Shown piece by piece: positions 56,592 through 64,000 of a stretch of 64,000 nt of DNA (position 1 is the stretch's first letter; every line of letters starts with the position of its first letter). Origin of the DNA: JANWWM01 sp046292465 (lineage in GTDB: Bacteria > Bacteroidota > Chlorobiia > Chlorobiales > Thermochlorobacteraceae); contig JBKBRB010000001.1 of NCBI GenBank assembly GCA_046292465.1, positions 1 through 64,000 of the forward strand. Reading direction: 5' to 3'. Both the position numbers and the translations under genes were made by a program. Under the pieces are notes generated by a model. It made no database searches. It was not told the DNA's origin and worked only from the letters and a program-made list of their open reading frames with translations.

Positions 56592-56611
56592 AAAGTGGTA
56601 GAAAGTGGTAA
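56592..56611 (+). promoter_or_regulatory. MraZ-box direct repeats
   Basis: Two adjacent 10-bp repeats, AAAGTGGTAG (56592-56601) and AAAGTGGTAA (56602-56611), ending 25 bp before the mraZ start. MraZ proteins bind short direct GTGG-containing repeats with one helical turn spacing at their own promoter, so this is probably the autoregulatory operator of the dcw cluster. Confidence 0.75.
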
Positions 56612-56636
56612 AATTTAGAAAATCAAAATCAGCGTC

Positions 56637-57080
56637 ATGCCAAACTTTCGCGGAACGGAGAATTACAGCATCGACGACAAAGGTCGGCTGATGATTCCTG
56701 CCTCGTTCCGAAAGAAAATGGCAAACCAAAATCCGGGCGCGGTGTGGGTGGTGTTCAAGACGCTTCAGCAGTCGATTGAGCTTTATGAAGAAAGTGAGTG
56801 GTTGGAAGTGCAAAAGAAAATCGATGCGCTCTCGGAGTTCAACCTGAACGAGAAAAAACTCAAGACATACTACAATGCCAACATCAGCGAAACGGAGTTG
56901 GATAAACAAGGTCGAGTGTTGCTTCCGAGAAAATTTTTAGAAGCCTGTGGAATTAAAAACGAGGTAACGATTATCGGCGGTGGAAACAAAATCGAGGTCT
57001 GGAATCCAGATAAACTCAATGAACTCTTGAACACGCCGCCTGAAAGTTTGGAAACGCTCTCTGAACGATTTATCGGATAA
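56637..57080 (+). CDS. mraZ: Transcriptional regulator MraZ
   Basis: A 147-residue regulator that represses the dcw cluster and is its usual first gene. It has two SpoVT/AbrB-like domains, each with the D-x-x-GR-type motif: IDDKGRLMIPASFR (about 10-23) and DKQGRVLLPRKFLE (about 84-97). It starts 25 bp after the GTGG repeats. The stop is 1 bp before the rsmH start. Confidence 0.96.
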   Translation: MPNFRGTENYSIDDKGRLMIPASFRKKMANQNPGAVWVVFKTLQQSIELYEESEWLEVQKKIDALSEFNLNEKKLKTYYNANISETELDKQGRVLLPRKFLEACGIKNEVTIIGGGNKIEVWNPDKLNELLNTPPESLETLSERFIG

Positions 57081-57081
57081 G

Positions 57082-58014
57082 ATGTATCACCAGCCCGTTT
57101 TGCTCGACGAAACGATTGAGTATTTGGTAACAGGAAAGGGAACATACATTGACGCCACACTTGGCGGAGGCGGACACAGTGAAAAAATTTTAGAGACGCT
57201 CGAAAAGAAAAATTGGCTTGCGGGTTCGCTCGTCATCGGAATCGATCGAGACCGCGACGCGATTGAGGCGGCAAGCCAAAGGCTCAAGAAATACAAAAAC
57301 TTTCGCGCCGTTAGAGCAAGGTTTTCAGAATTGACAGAACACGCAAAGGAGAACGAAGTAACAGGCATTCTGCTCGACTTGGGAATATCATCGCACCAAA
57401 TTGACGAAGGCGCACGAGGATTCAGTTTTCAAAAATCAGCGACGCTCGATATGCGAATGAATCAAGCGCAAGCACTTTCGGCGTATCAAGTCGTCAATGA
57501 TTACAGCGAAGCCGATTTGGCAGAAGTTCTTTGGAAATATGGTGAGGAAAAAAAATCGCGTCTTATCGCAAAGCGCATTGCAGAGCGACGCACCACAAAG
57601 CCGATTGAGACGACAGAAGAATTGGCAAGCATTGTAAAAACATGTGTGCCACATCACGAACAGGTCAAAGCGTTGGCGCGAGTCTTTCAAGCCATTCGCA
57701 TTGAGGTCAATGACGAACTCGGCGAACTGAAACAAGCACTCGAGCACTCTATCAAGTTGCTGAAAGCAGGCGGGCGAATTGCAGTAATCAGTTACCACTC
57801 GCTTGAAGACCGAATCGTGAAAGATTTTTTTCGTGAGCAATCCGAAGACGACTGGGGGTTCGACAAAGGCTTGAAGGGCGTTCCGCTTAAAGTGCCGTTG
57901 CGAAGTCGAACAATCAAACTCCTTACCAAAAAGCCAATTCAGCCAAGCGAGAAAGAAATCGAAGAAAATTCAAGAGCGCGAAGCGCGAAGTTGAGAGTCG
58001 CAGAAAAACTATAG
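57082..58014 (+). CDS. rsmH: 16S rRNA (cytosine1402-N4)-methyltransferase
   Basis: A 310-residue SAM-dependent methyltransferase (formerly MraW) that methylates C1402 in the ribosomal P-site region. Motif I is YIDATLGGGGHSEKIL (about 21-36), with GIDRDRDAI following. The GILLDLGISSHQID and GRIAVISYHSLEDRIVKDFF segments are family signatures. It follows mraZ at 1 bp, the standard dcw arrangement. Confidence 0.97.
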   Translation: MYHQPVLLDETIEYLVTGKGTYIDATLGGGGHSEKILETLEKKNWLAGSLVIGIDRDRDAIEAASQRLKKYKNFRAVRARFSELTEHAKENEVTGILLDLGISSHQIDEGARGFSFQKSATLDMRMNQAQALSAYQVVNDYSEADLAEVLWKYGEEKKSRLIAKRIAERRTTKPIETTEELASIVKTCVPHHEQVKALARVFQAIRIEVNDELGELKQALEHSIKLLKAGGRIAVISYHSLEDRIVKDFFREQSEDDWGFDKGLKGVPLKVPLRSRTIKLLTKKPIQPSEKEIEENSRARSAKLRVAEKL

Positions 58015-58027
58015 CAGAGAGAGAAAA

Positions 58028-58489
58028 ATGAACGCACGAATTTTTGATGAACATATCAGCAAAGCCGATTACGGTGTCGGTGTCGTAGAAAAAACGGCAA
58101 CAAAAGCAATTCCAAACGAGGCATTTGTCGAGCCAATTCAACCGTCAACCGATGCGAGTGCGGAACTGCCGATTGAAAAGCCGAAGAAAAAACTTCGAGA
58201 TGAAGCGCACGAGAAAATTGAATCCATTTTGAACACGCGCACTTTCATCGCGATTGCAGGCGCGACATTGCTTCTGGGGCTTTACATCTACAACGTGATT
58301 TCCATCAATCGCTTGGCTGGAGAAACTGAAGCCTTGCGTCAGAAAATCGATGAAACCAAAAGCCTCAATGTGGAAATAGAAAGCGAACTGAAAAGTTTAG
58401 AGCGAAGCGAGCGAGTGGGGCGCGAAGCCTTTGAAAAGTTAGGTCTGAGAATTTCAACCGTGCCGCCGATAGAATTGAAAAGCAAATAA
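58028..58489 (+). CDS. ftsL: FtsL-like cell division protein
   Basis: A 153-residue bitopic protein: a roughly 70-residue cytoplasmic region, one transmembrane helix at about 72-94 (FIAIAGATLLLGLYIYNVIS) and a short coiled-coil periplasmic tail (ETEALRQKIDETKSLNVEIE). Sequence conservation of FtsL is weak, so the call rests on size, topology and position between rsmH and ftsI. Its partners would be FtsB and FtsQ in the divisome. Confidence 0.75.
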   Translation: MNARIFDEHISKADYGVGVVEKTATKAIPNEAFVEPIQPSTDASAELPIEKPKKKLRDEAHEKIESILNTRTFIAIAGATLLLGLYIYNVISINRLAGETEALRQKIDETKSLNVEIESELKSLERSERVGREAFEKLGLRISTVPPIELKSK

Positions 58490-58494
58490 CCGTG

Positions 58495-60627
58495 ATGCAA
58501 GAATTTCGCGAACATAAAAAGCAAGAAGCGCAAGAGGCACAAAAGCGAGAAGAGACCATTCGCTTTGGCGTTGTGTTGGGTGGCTTACTACTGTTTGCGG
58601 TTGCAATTATTGGCAAGCTCGTGATGGTGCAAATCGTCGAGGCGCACGAGTATCAAAAGCGAGCAAAGCGACAATATGAATATCAAGTGCCGCTTAAAGC
58701 CATGCGCGGACAAATTCTCGACCGAAATGGACGGCAACTCGCTACGAGCCTCTCGGTTCGCTCCTTTGCCGCCGACCCGAAAGTCGTCGCCAATGCCGAC
58801 ACGGTTGCGCAAACGTTCTCAATGCTCTTTGACAAACCGAAATCTTACTACCTCGCTAAACTCAAAGAAAAGTCGCGCTTTGTTTGGCTCGAGCGACATG
58901 TGCCCCCTTCAATCGCGAAGCAAATTAGCGAGAAGCATTTCGCAGGCGTCATCGAGATGAAAGAAGTGAGCCGCCGTTATGAAAATCTTGCCGAGCAAGT
59001 GATTGGATTTATAGACAGCGACAATCGAGGCATTAGCGGACTTGAAAAGCAATTTGACTCTCTGCTTGCAGGAAAAGACGGATACATGATGATGCAACGC
59101 ACGGCGACAGGATACGCCTTTCCCGCCATCGGTGCAAAACAAGAAGAGGCAATCAACGGCGCAAGTGTAGAACTCACGATTGATACTGATGTGCAAGCCA
59201 TTGTGGAAGATGAATTAAGCAAAGGGCTTGAAAGCGTCGGCGCAAGTGCAGGCATTGCCATCGTGATGGACGTGCAGACAGGCGAAATTCTCGCTATGGC
59301 AAATGCGCCAGAGTTCGATGCAAATAAAAAATCGACCTACACGCCCGAAGCCACGAGAAATCGTGCCGTAACTGATGTCTTTGAGCCCGGCTCAACTTTC
59401 AAACTGGTTATGGCGACAGCGGCTCTCGATTTGGGAATCATCAAGCCTGACGATAAAGTCGACGGCACGCTCGCAGGCAAGTGGAAAATTAAAGACCGAA
59501 CCATCACCGACCACGAAGCCCTTGGCACAACCACGTTCCGAAACGCGATTGCGCACTCGAGCAACATCGTGGCGGCGAAAGTCGGATTAGAAATCGGCAA
59601 AGAAAAATTTTACGACTACGCCAAAGCCTTCGGCTTCGGAGAAAAAACAGGCGTCGGGCTGATTGGCGAAGTGTCTGGATTGCTCAAACCCATCTCGCAA
59701 TGGTCGAGCATCTCACTGCCTTGGATGGCGCACGGCTATGAAGTCTTGGTAACGCCAATTCAAATGCTATGCGCCTACGCGGCACTTGCCAATAACGGCA
59801 TGCGCATGAAGCCGTTTGTTGTTCAGCGGATTGTGAGCGCAAATGGCGAGGTGCTTTATTACAACAAGGCTGAAGCCGTTAAACGCGTGATGAAAAAAGA
59901 AACCGCTGAAATCGCACGCGAAATTTTCAAAGCCGTCGTTGACAGCGGAACGGGCATGACGGCGCGTATCGAGGGCATTAGCGTGGCAGGCAAAACCGGC
60001 ACGGCGCAACTTTTCACCAATGGCAGTTATCGGAGTGGAAATTACGTGTCGTCATTTGTTGGATTTTATCCCGCTCAAAAGCCTGTGATTGCCACGCTCG
60101 TGATGATGATTAACCCAACGAAGGGCTACTACGGCTCAATGACTGCCGCGCCAGTGTTCGCGAAAATCAACAGCAAAATTTTGAGCGTCTTGGAGCCTGA
60201 AATGCGCGACGAAATTTTGCTTTTCGCAACGCACAAAGAATCAGCGGTGAAGAACTTTTTAGATACAACGAAAACCGTTTGTGTGCCGAATGTCTGCGGC
60301 TTATCCGTCGAAGAAGCCAAAGAACTTTTGCGCGTGCATCAACTTGATTTCAAAAAGGAAAATGATGCAAGAGGTGTTGTGGTTGCGCAAGGCATTCTGC
60401 CAGAGTCGCGCGTAAATGTTTGGACAAAAGTGCCACTGACGGTTGCTGAAGAATCCAAAGTGCCGTCGCTTGTCGGGCTTCGCGCAGATAGAGCAATTCA
60501 CGTGGCTGAACAACTCGGGTTGAATGTGCAAGTTCAAGGCAATGGCTCAAAAGTATTGGCGCAATCGCTGAAAGCAGGAAGCGAAGTGAAGCAAGATGCA
60601 CCGTTCATTTTGACAATGAGCAACTAA
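58495..60627 (+). CDS. ftsI: Penicillin-binding protein, FtsI-type transpeptidase with PASTA domains
   Basis: A 710-residue septal peptidoglycan transpeptidase. Order: short cytoplasmic tail, transmembrane helix about 24-46, a dimerisation domain starting with the MRGQILDRNGR box, and a transpeptidase domain with active-site STFK (S300), SSN (HSSNIV) and KTGT (500-503). Two C-terminal PASTA domains follow (VPNVCGLSVEEAKELL and VPSLVGLRADRAI). PASTA domains are common in the FtsI of Chlorobi/Bacteroidota. A GTG one codon upstream (58492) is an alternative start. It begins 5 bp after the ftsL stop. Confidence 0.94.
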   Translation: MQEFREHKKQEAQEAQKREETIRFGVVLGGLLLFAVAIIGKLVMVQIVEAHEYQKRAKRQYEYQVPLKAMRGQILDRNGRQLATSLSVRSFAADPKVVANADTVAQTFSMLFDKPKSYYLAKLKEKSRFVWLERHVPPSIAKQISEKHFAGVIEMKEVSRRYENLAEQVIGFIDSDNRGISGLEKQFDSLLAGKDGYMMMQRTATGYAFPAIGAKQEEAINGASVELTIDTDVQAIVEDELSKGLESVGASAGIAIVMDVQTGEILAMANAPEFDANKKSTYTPEATRNRAVTDVFEPGSTFKLVMATAALDLGIIKPDDKVDGTLAGKWKIKDRTITDHEALGTTTFRNAIAHSSNIVAAKVGLEIGKEKFYDYAKAFGFGEKTGVGLIGEVSGLLKPISQWSSISLPWMAHGYEVLVTPIQMLCAYAALANNGMRMKPFVVQRIVSANGEVLYYNKAEAVKRVMKKETAEIAREIFKAVVDSGTGMTARIEGISVAGKTGTAQLFTNGSYRSGNYVSSFVGFYPAQKPVIATLVMMINPTKGYYGSMTAAPVFAKINSKILSVLEPEMRDEILLFATHKESAVKNFLDTTKTVCVPNVCGLSVEEAKELLRVHQLDFKKENDARGVVVAQGILPESRVNVWTKVPLTVAEESKVPSLVGLRADRAIHVAEQLGLNVQVQGNGSKVLAQSLKAGSEVKQDAPFILTMSN

Positions 60628-60671
60628 AATAAGCGTTCCGATTTGAGTTGGAACGCAAGCGGAATCGCAAC

Positions 60672-62150
60672 ATGGAAAATCTAAATAGACTGCTGGGCGC
60701 AATTTCGGCTCTGGAAATCAGAGGTGAAATCAAGGAGCGCGAAGAAGTCAGCGCAGTTGAATACGATTCGCGCAAGGTGAAACATGGCGCGCTCTTCGTT
60801 GCGATTCGCGGGCTCAAAACCGACGGACATCAGTTCATTGAAAAAGCAGTCGAAGCAGGTGCAGTCGCGGTTGTCTGTGAAGAGTTTCCGAAGACGACGG
60901 ATTCCGAAACGGCTTATATCCGCGTCGAAAATTCCCGAATCGCGCTTGCCTTGCTCGCAAAACGATTCTACAACGATGCCAGCGAAAAACTCGTGATGAT
61001 TGGCGTAACAGGAACAAATGGCAAAACGACAACCACGACGCTCATTCACAGCATCTTGAACAACGCAGGCATCAAGGCAGGACTGATTGGAACAATCGCT
61101 TACAAAATCGGAGACGAAACGCTTGACGCTGAAAGAACAACACCCGAAGCAGTCGAACTGCACTCGTTCTTTGACAAAATGGTAAAAGCCGAATGCAAGG
61201 CTTGTGTGATGGAAGTTTCTTCACACGCGCTTGAATTGCGCCGCGTTCACGAAGTTCGTTACGACATTGCCGTCTTCACGAATCTCACACGAGACCATTT
61301 GGATTTTCACGGCACTATGGAAAACTACTTTCGCGCCAAGAAAATCCTTTTTGATTCGCTCGATGAAAAAGCCATTGCGATTACGAATCAAGACGACCTT
61401 TACGGTCAAAAAATTGTGGCAGATACGAAGGCAAAGGTGATAAGATATGCTATCGAAGAAGCAACGGCTGATGTGCGCGCAACCGCTCACAGTTTTCAAC
61501 TCTTCGGCACATCGGCAACGATTTTCGCCAATGGCAGTCAGCATTTGCAGACGATTAAACACATCGGAAAGTTCAATCTCTACAATGTGCTTGCGGCGTA
61601 TTCAGCAGGCGTGGCGATGAAATTTTCGCACGAAGAAATCATGCGCGGCATTTCGCGCTGTGAAGGCGTGGCAGGAAGAATGGAGCAAGTGTGGTCAAAA
61701 GACCATCGATGCGCGATTGTCGATTACGCACACACGCCTGACGCCCTGCTGAATGTGATTCGCGCAATCAAAGAAGTGAAATCGCCAGAGGCGAAACTCA
61801 TTACGCTCTTTGGGTGTGGCGGCGACCGAGACAAAGGCAAGCGTCCTTTGATGGGCGAAATTGCTGAACGCGAAAGCGATGTGGTGATTTTAACCAGCGA
61901 CAATCCACGCTCGGAAAATCCCGAAACAATTTTAGATGAAATCGAGGCAGGAATGACAAAAACAAAACGCTACTACCGCATTGCCGACCGCCAAGCCGCC
62001 ATCAGAAAAGGCATTTCGCTTATCGGACACGGTGATGTATTGCTCGTAGCCGGCAAAGGGCACGAAGCCTATCAAGAAATTCAAGGCGTCAAGTATCCTT
62101 TTGACGATAGAGCCGTCATAAGAAACATTTTTGATGAAACGAACTCATGA
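60672..62150 (+). CDS. murE: UDP-N-acetylmuramoyl-tripeptide synthetase (meso-DAP adding)
   Basis: A 492-residue cytoplasmic ligase that adds the third amino acid to UDP-MurNAc-L-Ala-D-Glu. The ATP site is GVTGTNGKTTTTTL (about 115-128). The motif SDNPRSENP carries DNPR, which specifies meso-diaminopimelate rather than lysine. I prefer the ATG at 60672 (MENLNRLLGA); the frame is open from a TTG at 60648. It lies 44 bp after ftsI. The end of the gene carries a short tandem repeat shared with the murF start region. Confidence 0.96.
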   Translation: MENLNRLLGAISALEIRGEIKEREEVSAVEYDSRKVKHGALFVAIRGLKTDGHQFIEKAVEAGAVAVVCEEFPKTTDSETAYIRVENSRIALALLAKRFYNDASEKLVMIGVTGTNGKTTTTTLIHSILNNAGIKAGLIGTIAYKIGDETLDAERTTPEAVELHSFFDKMVKAECKACVMEVSSHALELRRVHEVRYDIAVFTNLTRDHLDFHGTMENYFRAKKILFDSLDEKAIAITNQDDLYGQKIVADTKAKVIRYAIEEATADVRATAHSFQLFGTSATIFANGSQHLQTIKHIGKFNLYNVLAAYSAGVAMKFSHEEIMRGISRCEGVAGRMEQVWSKDHRCAIVDYAHTPDALLNVIRAIKEVKSPEAKLITLFGCGGDRDKGKRPLMGEIAERESDVVILTSDNPRSENPETILDEIEAGMTKTKRYYRIADRQAAIRKGISLIGHGDVLLVAGKGHEAYQEIQGVKYPFDDRAVIRNIFDETNS

Positions 62151-62168
62151 CAACGAACTCATGACACT
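62139..62168. repeat. Short tandem repeat at the murE-murF junction
   Basis: AACGAACTCATGAC occurs twice in tandem: once with the murE stop codon (TCA TGA) and again with the murF start codon (ATGAC at 62161). The repeat appears to have separated a former ATGA-type overlap of murE and murF. Confidence 0.65.
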
Positions 62169-63573
62169 AAGCAAAGACGATTTAGCGCGCGTCGGAAATC
62201 TTGAAGCCGAAACCTTTGCAACGCGGGAAGAGGTGAAGGTTACGACCGATTCACGCACCGTGCAGAGCGGAGAAATTTTCGTCGCACTCAAAGGCGAAAC
62301 GCACGATGGGCATGAGTTCGTCAAATCTGCATTAGAAAAAGGGGCGACGCTTTGCATCGTTGATAAGCAGTGGCGAGAGGTGAATAGAGAAGTGAAAGGA
62401 AATTTCTTGGTTGTTTCCGACACGCTGTTCGCTTTGCAAGAATTAGCAAGGATTTACAGGCGAAAGTTTTTGATTCCGATTGTCGCAATTGGTGGAAATA
62501 GTGGAAAGACAACCACGAAGGAAATGACAGCACACGTCTTGCGCTCAACGTTCAAGACACACGCAACACAAGGCAATTTCAACAATCACATTGGTGTGCC
62601 GCTCACGCTCTTTGGACTGCGAAGCGAGACGGAAATTGCCGTGATTGAAATGGGAATGAATCACGCGGGCGAAATGACGCGCCTCTGCCAAATCGCTGAA
62701 CCAACGCACGCGCTTATTACAAACATCGGCAAGGCGCACATTGAGTTCTTTGACAAGATTGATGCTGTTGCAGAAGCCGAAGGCGAACTCTTTGATTGGA
62801 TAGCAATGCACGGCGGAACCGCATTTGTCAATGCCGATGACGAGTGGGTGCTCAAACAATCGGAAGGCATTATGCAACGCTTGTTTTATGGAACAACGAA
62901 ACAAGAGCAAATCGCGCTCGATGTGTTTGCGGAATTTTTGGAGAGTGATGCGTTAGGCTGTCCGAAGTTCCTTGTAAGCACAGGCGAAACGAGCGAGGAA
63001 ATTTCGCTGAAAATTTCAGGTCGGCATAATGTTCAAAACGCGCTTGTAGCGGTTGCGGTTGGGCTGAATTTCGGCGTATCGCTTTCGCGCATTAAAGAGG
63101 CATTAGAAAGTTTTGAAATCAACCCTGCTTTGAAGCGAATGAGCGTTTGCATTGAAAGCGATGTGGTGTTGATGAACGACACTTACAACGCTAATCCTGA
63201 ATCGATGCGTGCAGGATTGAATGCGCTCAAAGAGGTGAAGAACAAGGGAAAAAAAATTGCGGTCTTAGGCGATATGCTCGAGCTCGGCGCGCTTTCCAAA
63301 AAGGAGCATGAAGAACTTGGCAAGTTTATCGCAACGCTCAATCTCGATATGCTTTTTGGCTACGGAAACGAAATGAAGAAAACGATTGAAGCGGCAAGCG
63401 CGGGCATGAAAAAACACTTTGATGATAAAGCCGACCTCGCCAAACTGCTTGTGGAATCAATCTCGGCAGGCGATGCGATTTTATTCAAAGGCTCACGCGG
63501 AATGAAGATGGAGACAGTGTTTGAAGAAATTAAAACGCATTTACAAAAGCGGCTAATAAACCATGCGCCCTAA
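62161..63573 (+). CDS. murF: UDP-N-acetylmuramoyl-tripeptide--D-alanyl-D-alanine ligase
   Basis: A 470-residue ligase that adds D-Ala-D-Ala to complete the UDP-muramoyl pentapeptide. The ATP site is AIGGNSGKTTTKEMTAH, and NFNNHIGVPLTLF, VIEMGMNHAGEM and VLMNDTYNANPESM are family signatures. I chose the ATG at 62161 (MTLSKDDLARVGN), 10 bp after the murE stop. An in-frame ATG at 62134 would overlap murE. Confidence 0.95.
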   Translation: MTLSKDDLARVGNLEAETFATREEVKVTTDSRTVQSGEIFVALKGETHDGHEFVKSALEKGATLCIVDKQWREVNREVKGNFLVVSDTLFALQELARIYRRKFLIPIVAIGGNSGKTTTKEMTAHVLRSTFKTHATQGNFNNHIGVPLTLFGLRSETEIAVIEMGMNHAGEMTRLCQIAEPTHALITNIGKAHIEFFDKIDAVAEAEGELFDWIAMHGGTAFVNADDEWVLKQSEGIMQRLFYGTTKQEQIALDVFAEFLESDALGCPKFLVSTGETSEEISLKISGRHNVQNALVAVAVGLNFGVSLSRIKEALESFEINPALKRMSVCIESDVVLMNDTYNANPESMRAGLNALKEVKNKGKKIAVLGDMLELGALSKKEHEELGKFIATLNLDMLFGYGNEMKKTIEAASAGMKKHFDDKADLAKLLVESISAGDAILFKGSRGMKMETVFEEIKTHLQKRLINHAP

Positions 63574-63603
63574 ACACAGCGCGACCTAACAAACAAGAGC
63601 ATA

Positions 63604-64000
63604 TTGCTTTACTACTTACTTAAATATCTCGGCGAAACGTATCAAATCACTTGGCTTCGGCTGGTGGATTATATCTCGTTTCGGGCGTTAGCGGCGGCGG
63701 TTACAGCATTGCTCATTGCGTTGATATTCGGAGAGCGCATCATTGCTTACTTGAAAACAAAAGTCATTGAGCCGATAAAAGAAGAAGCACCGAAAGAGCA
63801 TCGGAAAAAAGTCGGGATTCCGTCAATGGGCGGCTCAATTATTCTGCTTTCCATCTTCGGCGCATCGCTCTTGTGGTCAAAACTCGCAAGTCCGTTTGCA
63901 TGGCTGATTCTGCTTGCGGTGGCGTGGATGGGCATCATCGGGTTTATTGATGATTACTTGAAAGTGATTAAGAAAGTCAAAGGCGGATTATCGGAGCGAT
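63604..64000 (+). CDS. mraY: Phospho-N-acetylmuramoyl-pentapeptide-transferase (partial, N-terminal 132 residues)
   Basis: A polytopic membrane enzyme that makes lipid I. The start is TTG at 63604, giving MLYYLLKYLGETYQI, a good match to the MraY N-terminus; no ATG is available. Visible signatures are HRKKVGIPSMGGSI, which contacts nucleotide and Mg, and the Asp pair in GFIDDYLKVIKK. It is cut by the window end. It follows murF after 30 bp in the usual dcw order. Confidence 0.93.
   Translation, partial: MLYYLLKYLGETYQITWLRLVDYISFRALAAAVTALLIALIFGERIIAYLKTKVIEPIKEEAPKEHRKKVGIPSMGGSIILLSIFGASLLWSKLASPFAWLILLAVAWMGIIGFIDDYLKVIKKVKGGLSER

Overview
The window looks like chromosomal DNA from the Bacteroidota/Chlorobiota (FCB) lineage. 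The evidence is indirect but consistent: a very large SprA-type outer-membrane protein of the type IX secretion system (T9SS), a secreted-looking protein with a T9SS/FlgD-like C-terminal domain, rRNA promoters whose -7 element fits the Bacteroidetes TAnnTTTG pattern, a single-chain glycine decarboxylase, an alpha-oxoamine synthase of the serine-palmitoyltransferase type, and a MurE with the DNPR motif for meso-diaminopimelate. A green-sulfur-bacterium relative (Chloroherpeton-like) is my best guess from overall resemblance. No photosynthesis gene is visible, so this stays an inference.

Layout. 1-7294 (minus): a respiratory complex I operon read as orf112, nuoG, Uma2, nuoA, nuoB, methyltransferase, nuoC, Uma2, Uma2, nuoD (cut by the window edge). 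Non-nuo genes sit between most of the nuo genes. 7365-15774: mixed housekeeping genes (quinone oxidoreductase, UbiA prenyltransferase, clpS, exported GH3 hexosaminidase, double-receiver response regulator, mnmA, LolD-type ATPase, nadE, a TspO-like membrane protein). 15911-20259 (plus): hpt, ftsH, a half-size TauE/SafE protein, an HU protein and a zinc-ribbon/TPR membrane protein. 20265-27045: an M28 lipoprotein peptidase, a natural FakA-FakB (DhaL-DegV) fusion behind a structured leader, and a divergent alpha-oxoamine synthase/SDR pair that may belong to sphingolipid-type synthesis. 27386-30280: gcvP.

30296-35540: a complete rRNA operon (two tandem promoters, boxA-like sites, 16S, tRNA-Ile(GAT), tRNA-Ala(TGC), 23S, 5S, strong terminator). 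35575-48415 (plus): a GT9 glycosyltransferase, sprA, a HEPN/MNT toxin-antitoxin pair translationally coupled to a threonine aldolase, an MscS channel and a GT4 glycosyltransferase. 48398-56357 (minus): a probable operon of a LexA-like regulator, an Ig-like lipoprotein, a TPR protein and a 1329-residue lamin-tail-domain protein with a T9SS-like C-terminus. 56592-64000 (plus): the start of the dcw cell-division/wall cluster: MraZ boxes, mraZ, rsmH, ftsL, ftsI, murE, murF, and mraY (cut by the window edge).

The most interesting signals are: the interrupted nuo operon with a 663-bp tandem Uma2 duplication whose two copies differ almost only in one 26-residue block; a LexA homologue that appears to lack the Ser/Lys dyad and the Ala-Gly cleavage pair but has two GAAC-N4-GTTC-like boxes upstream; a response regulator whose second receiver has Glu at the phosphorylation site; the FakA-FakB fusion with a leader that could form alternative hairpins; and the SprA/lamin-tail cargo neighbourhood. 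No CRISPR array, insertion sequence or prophage was seen.
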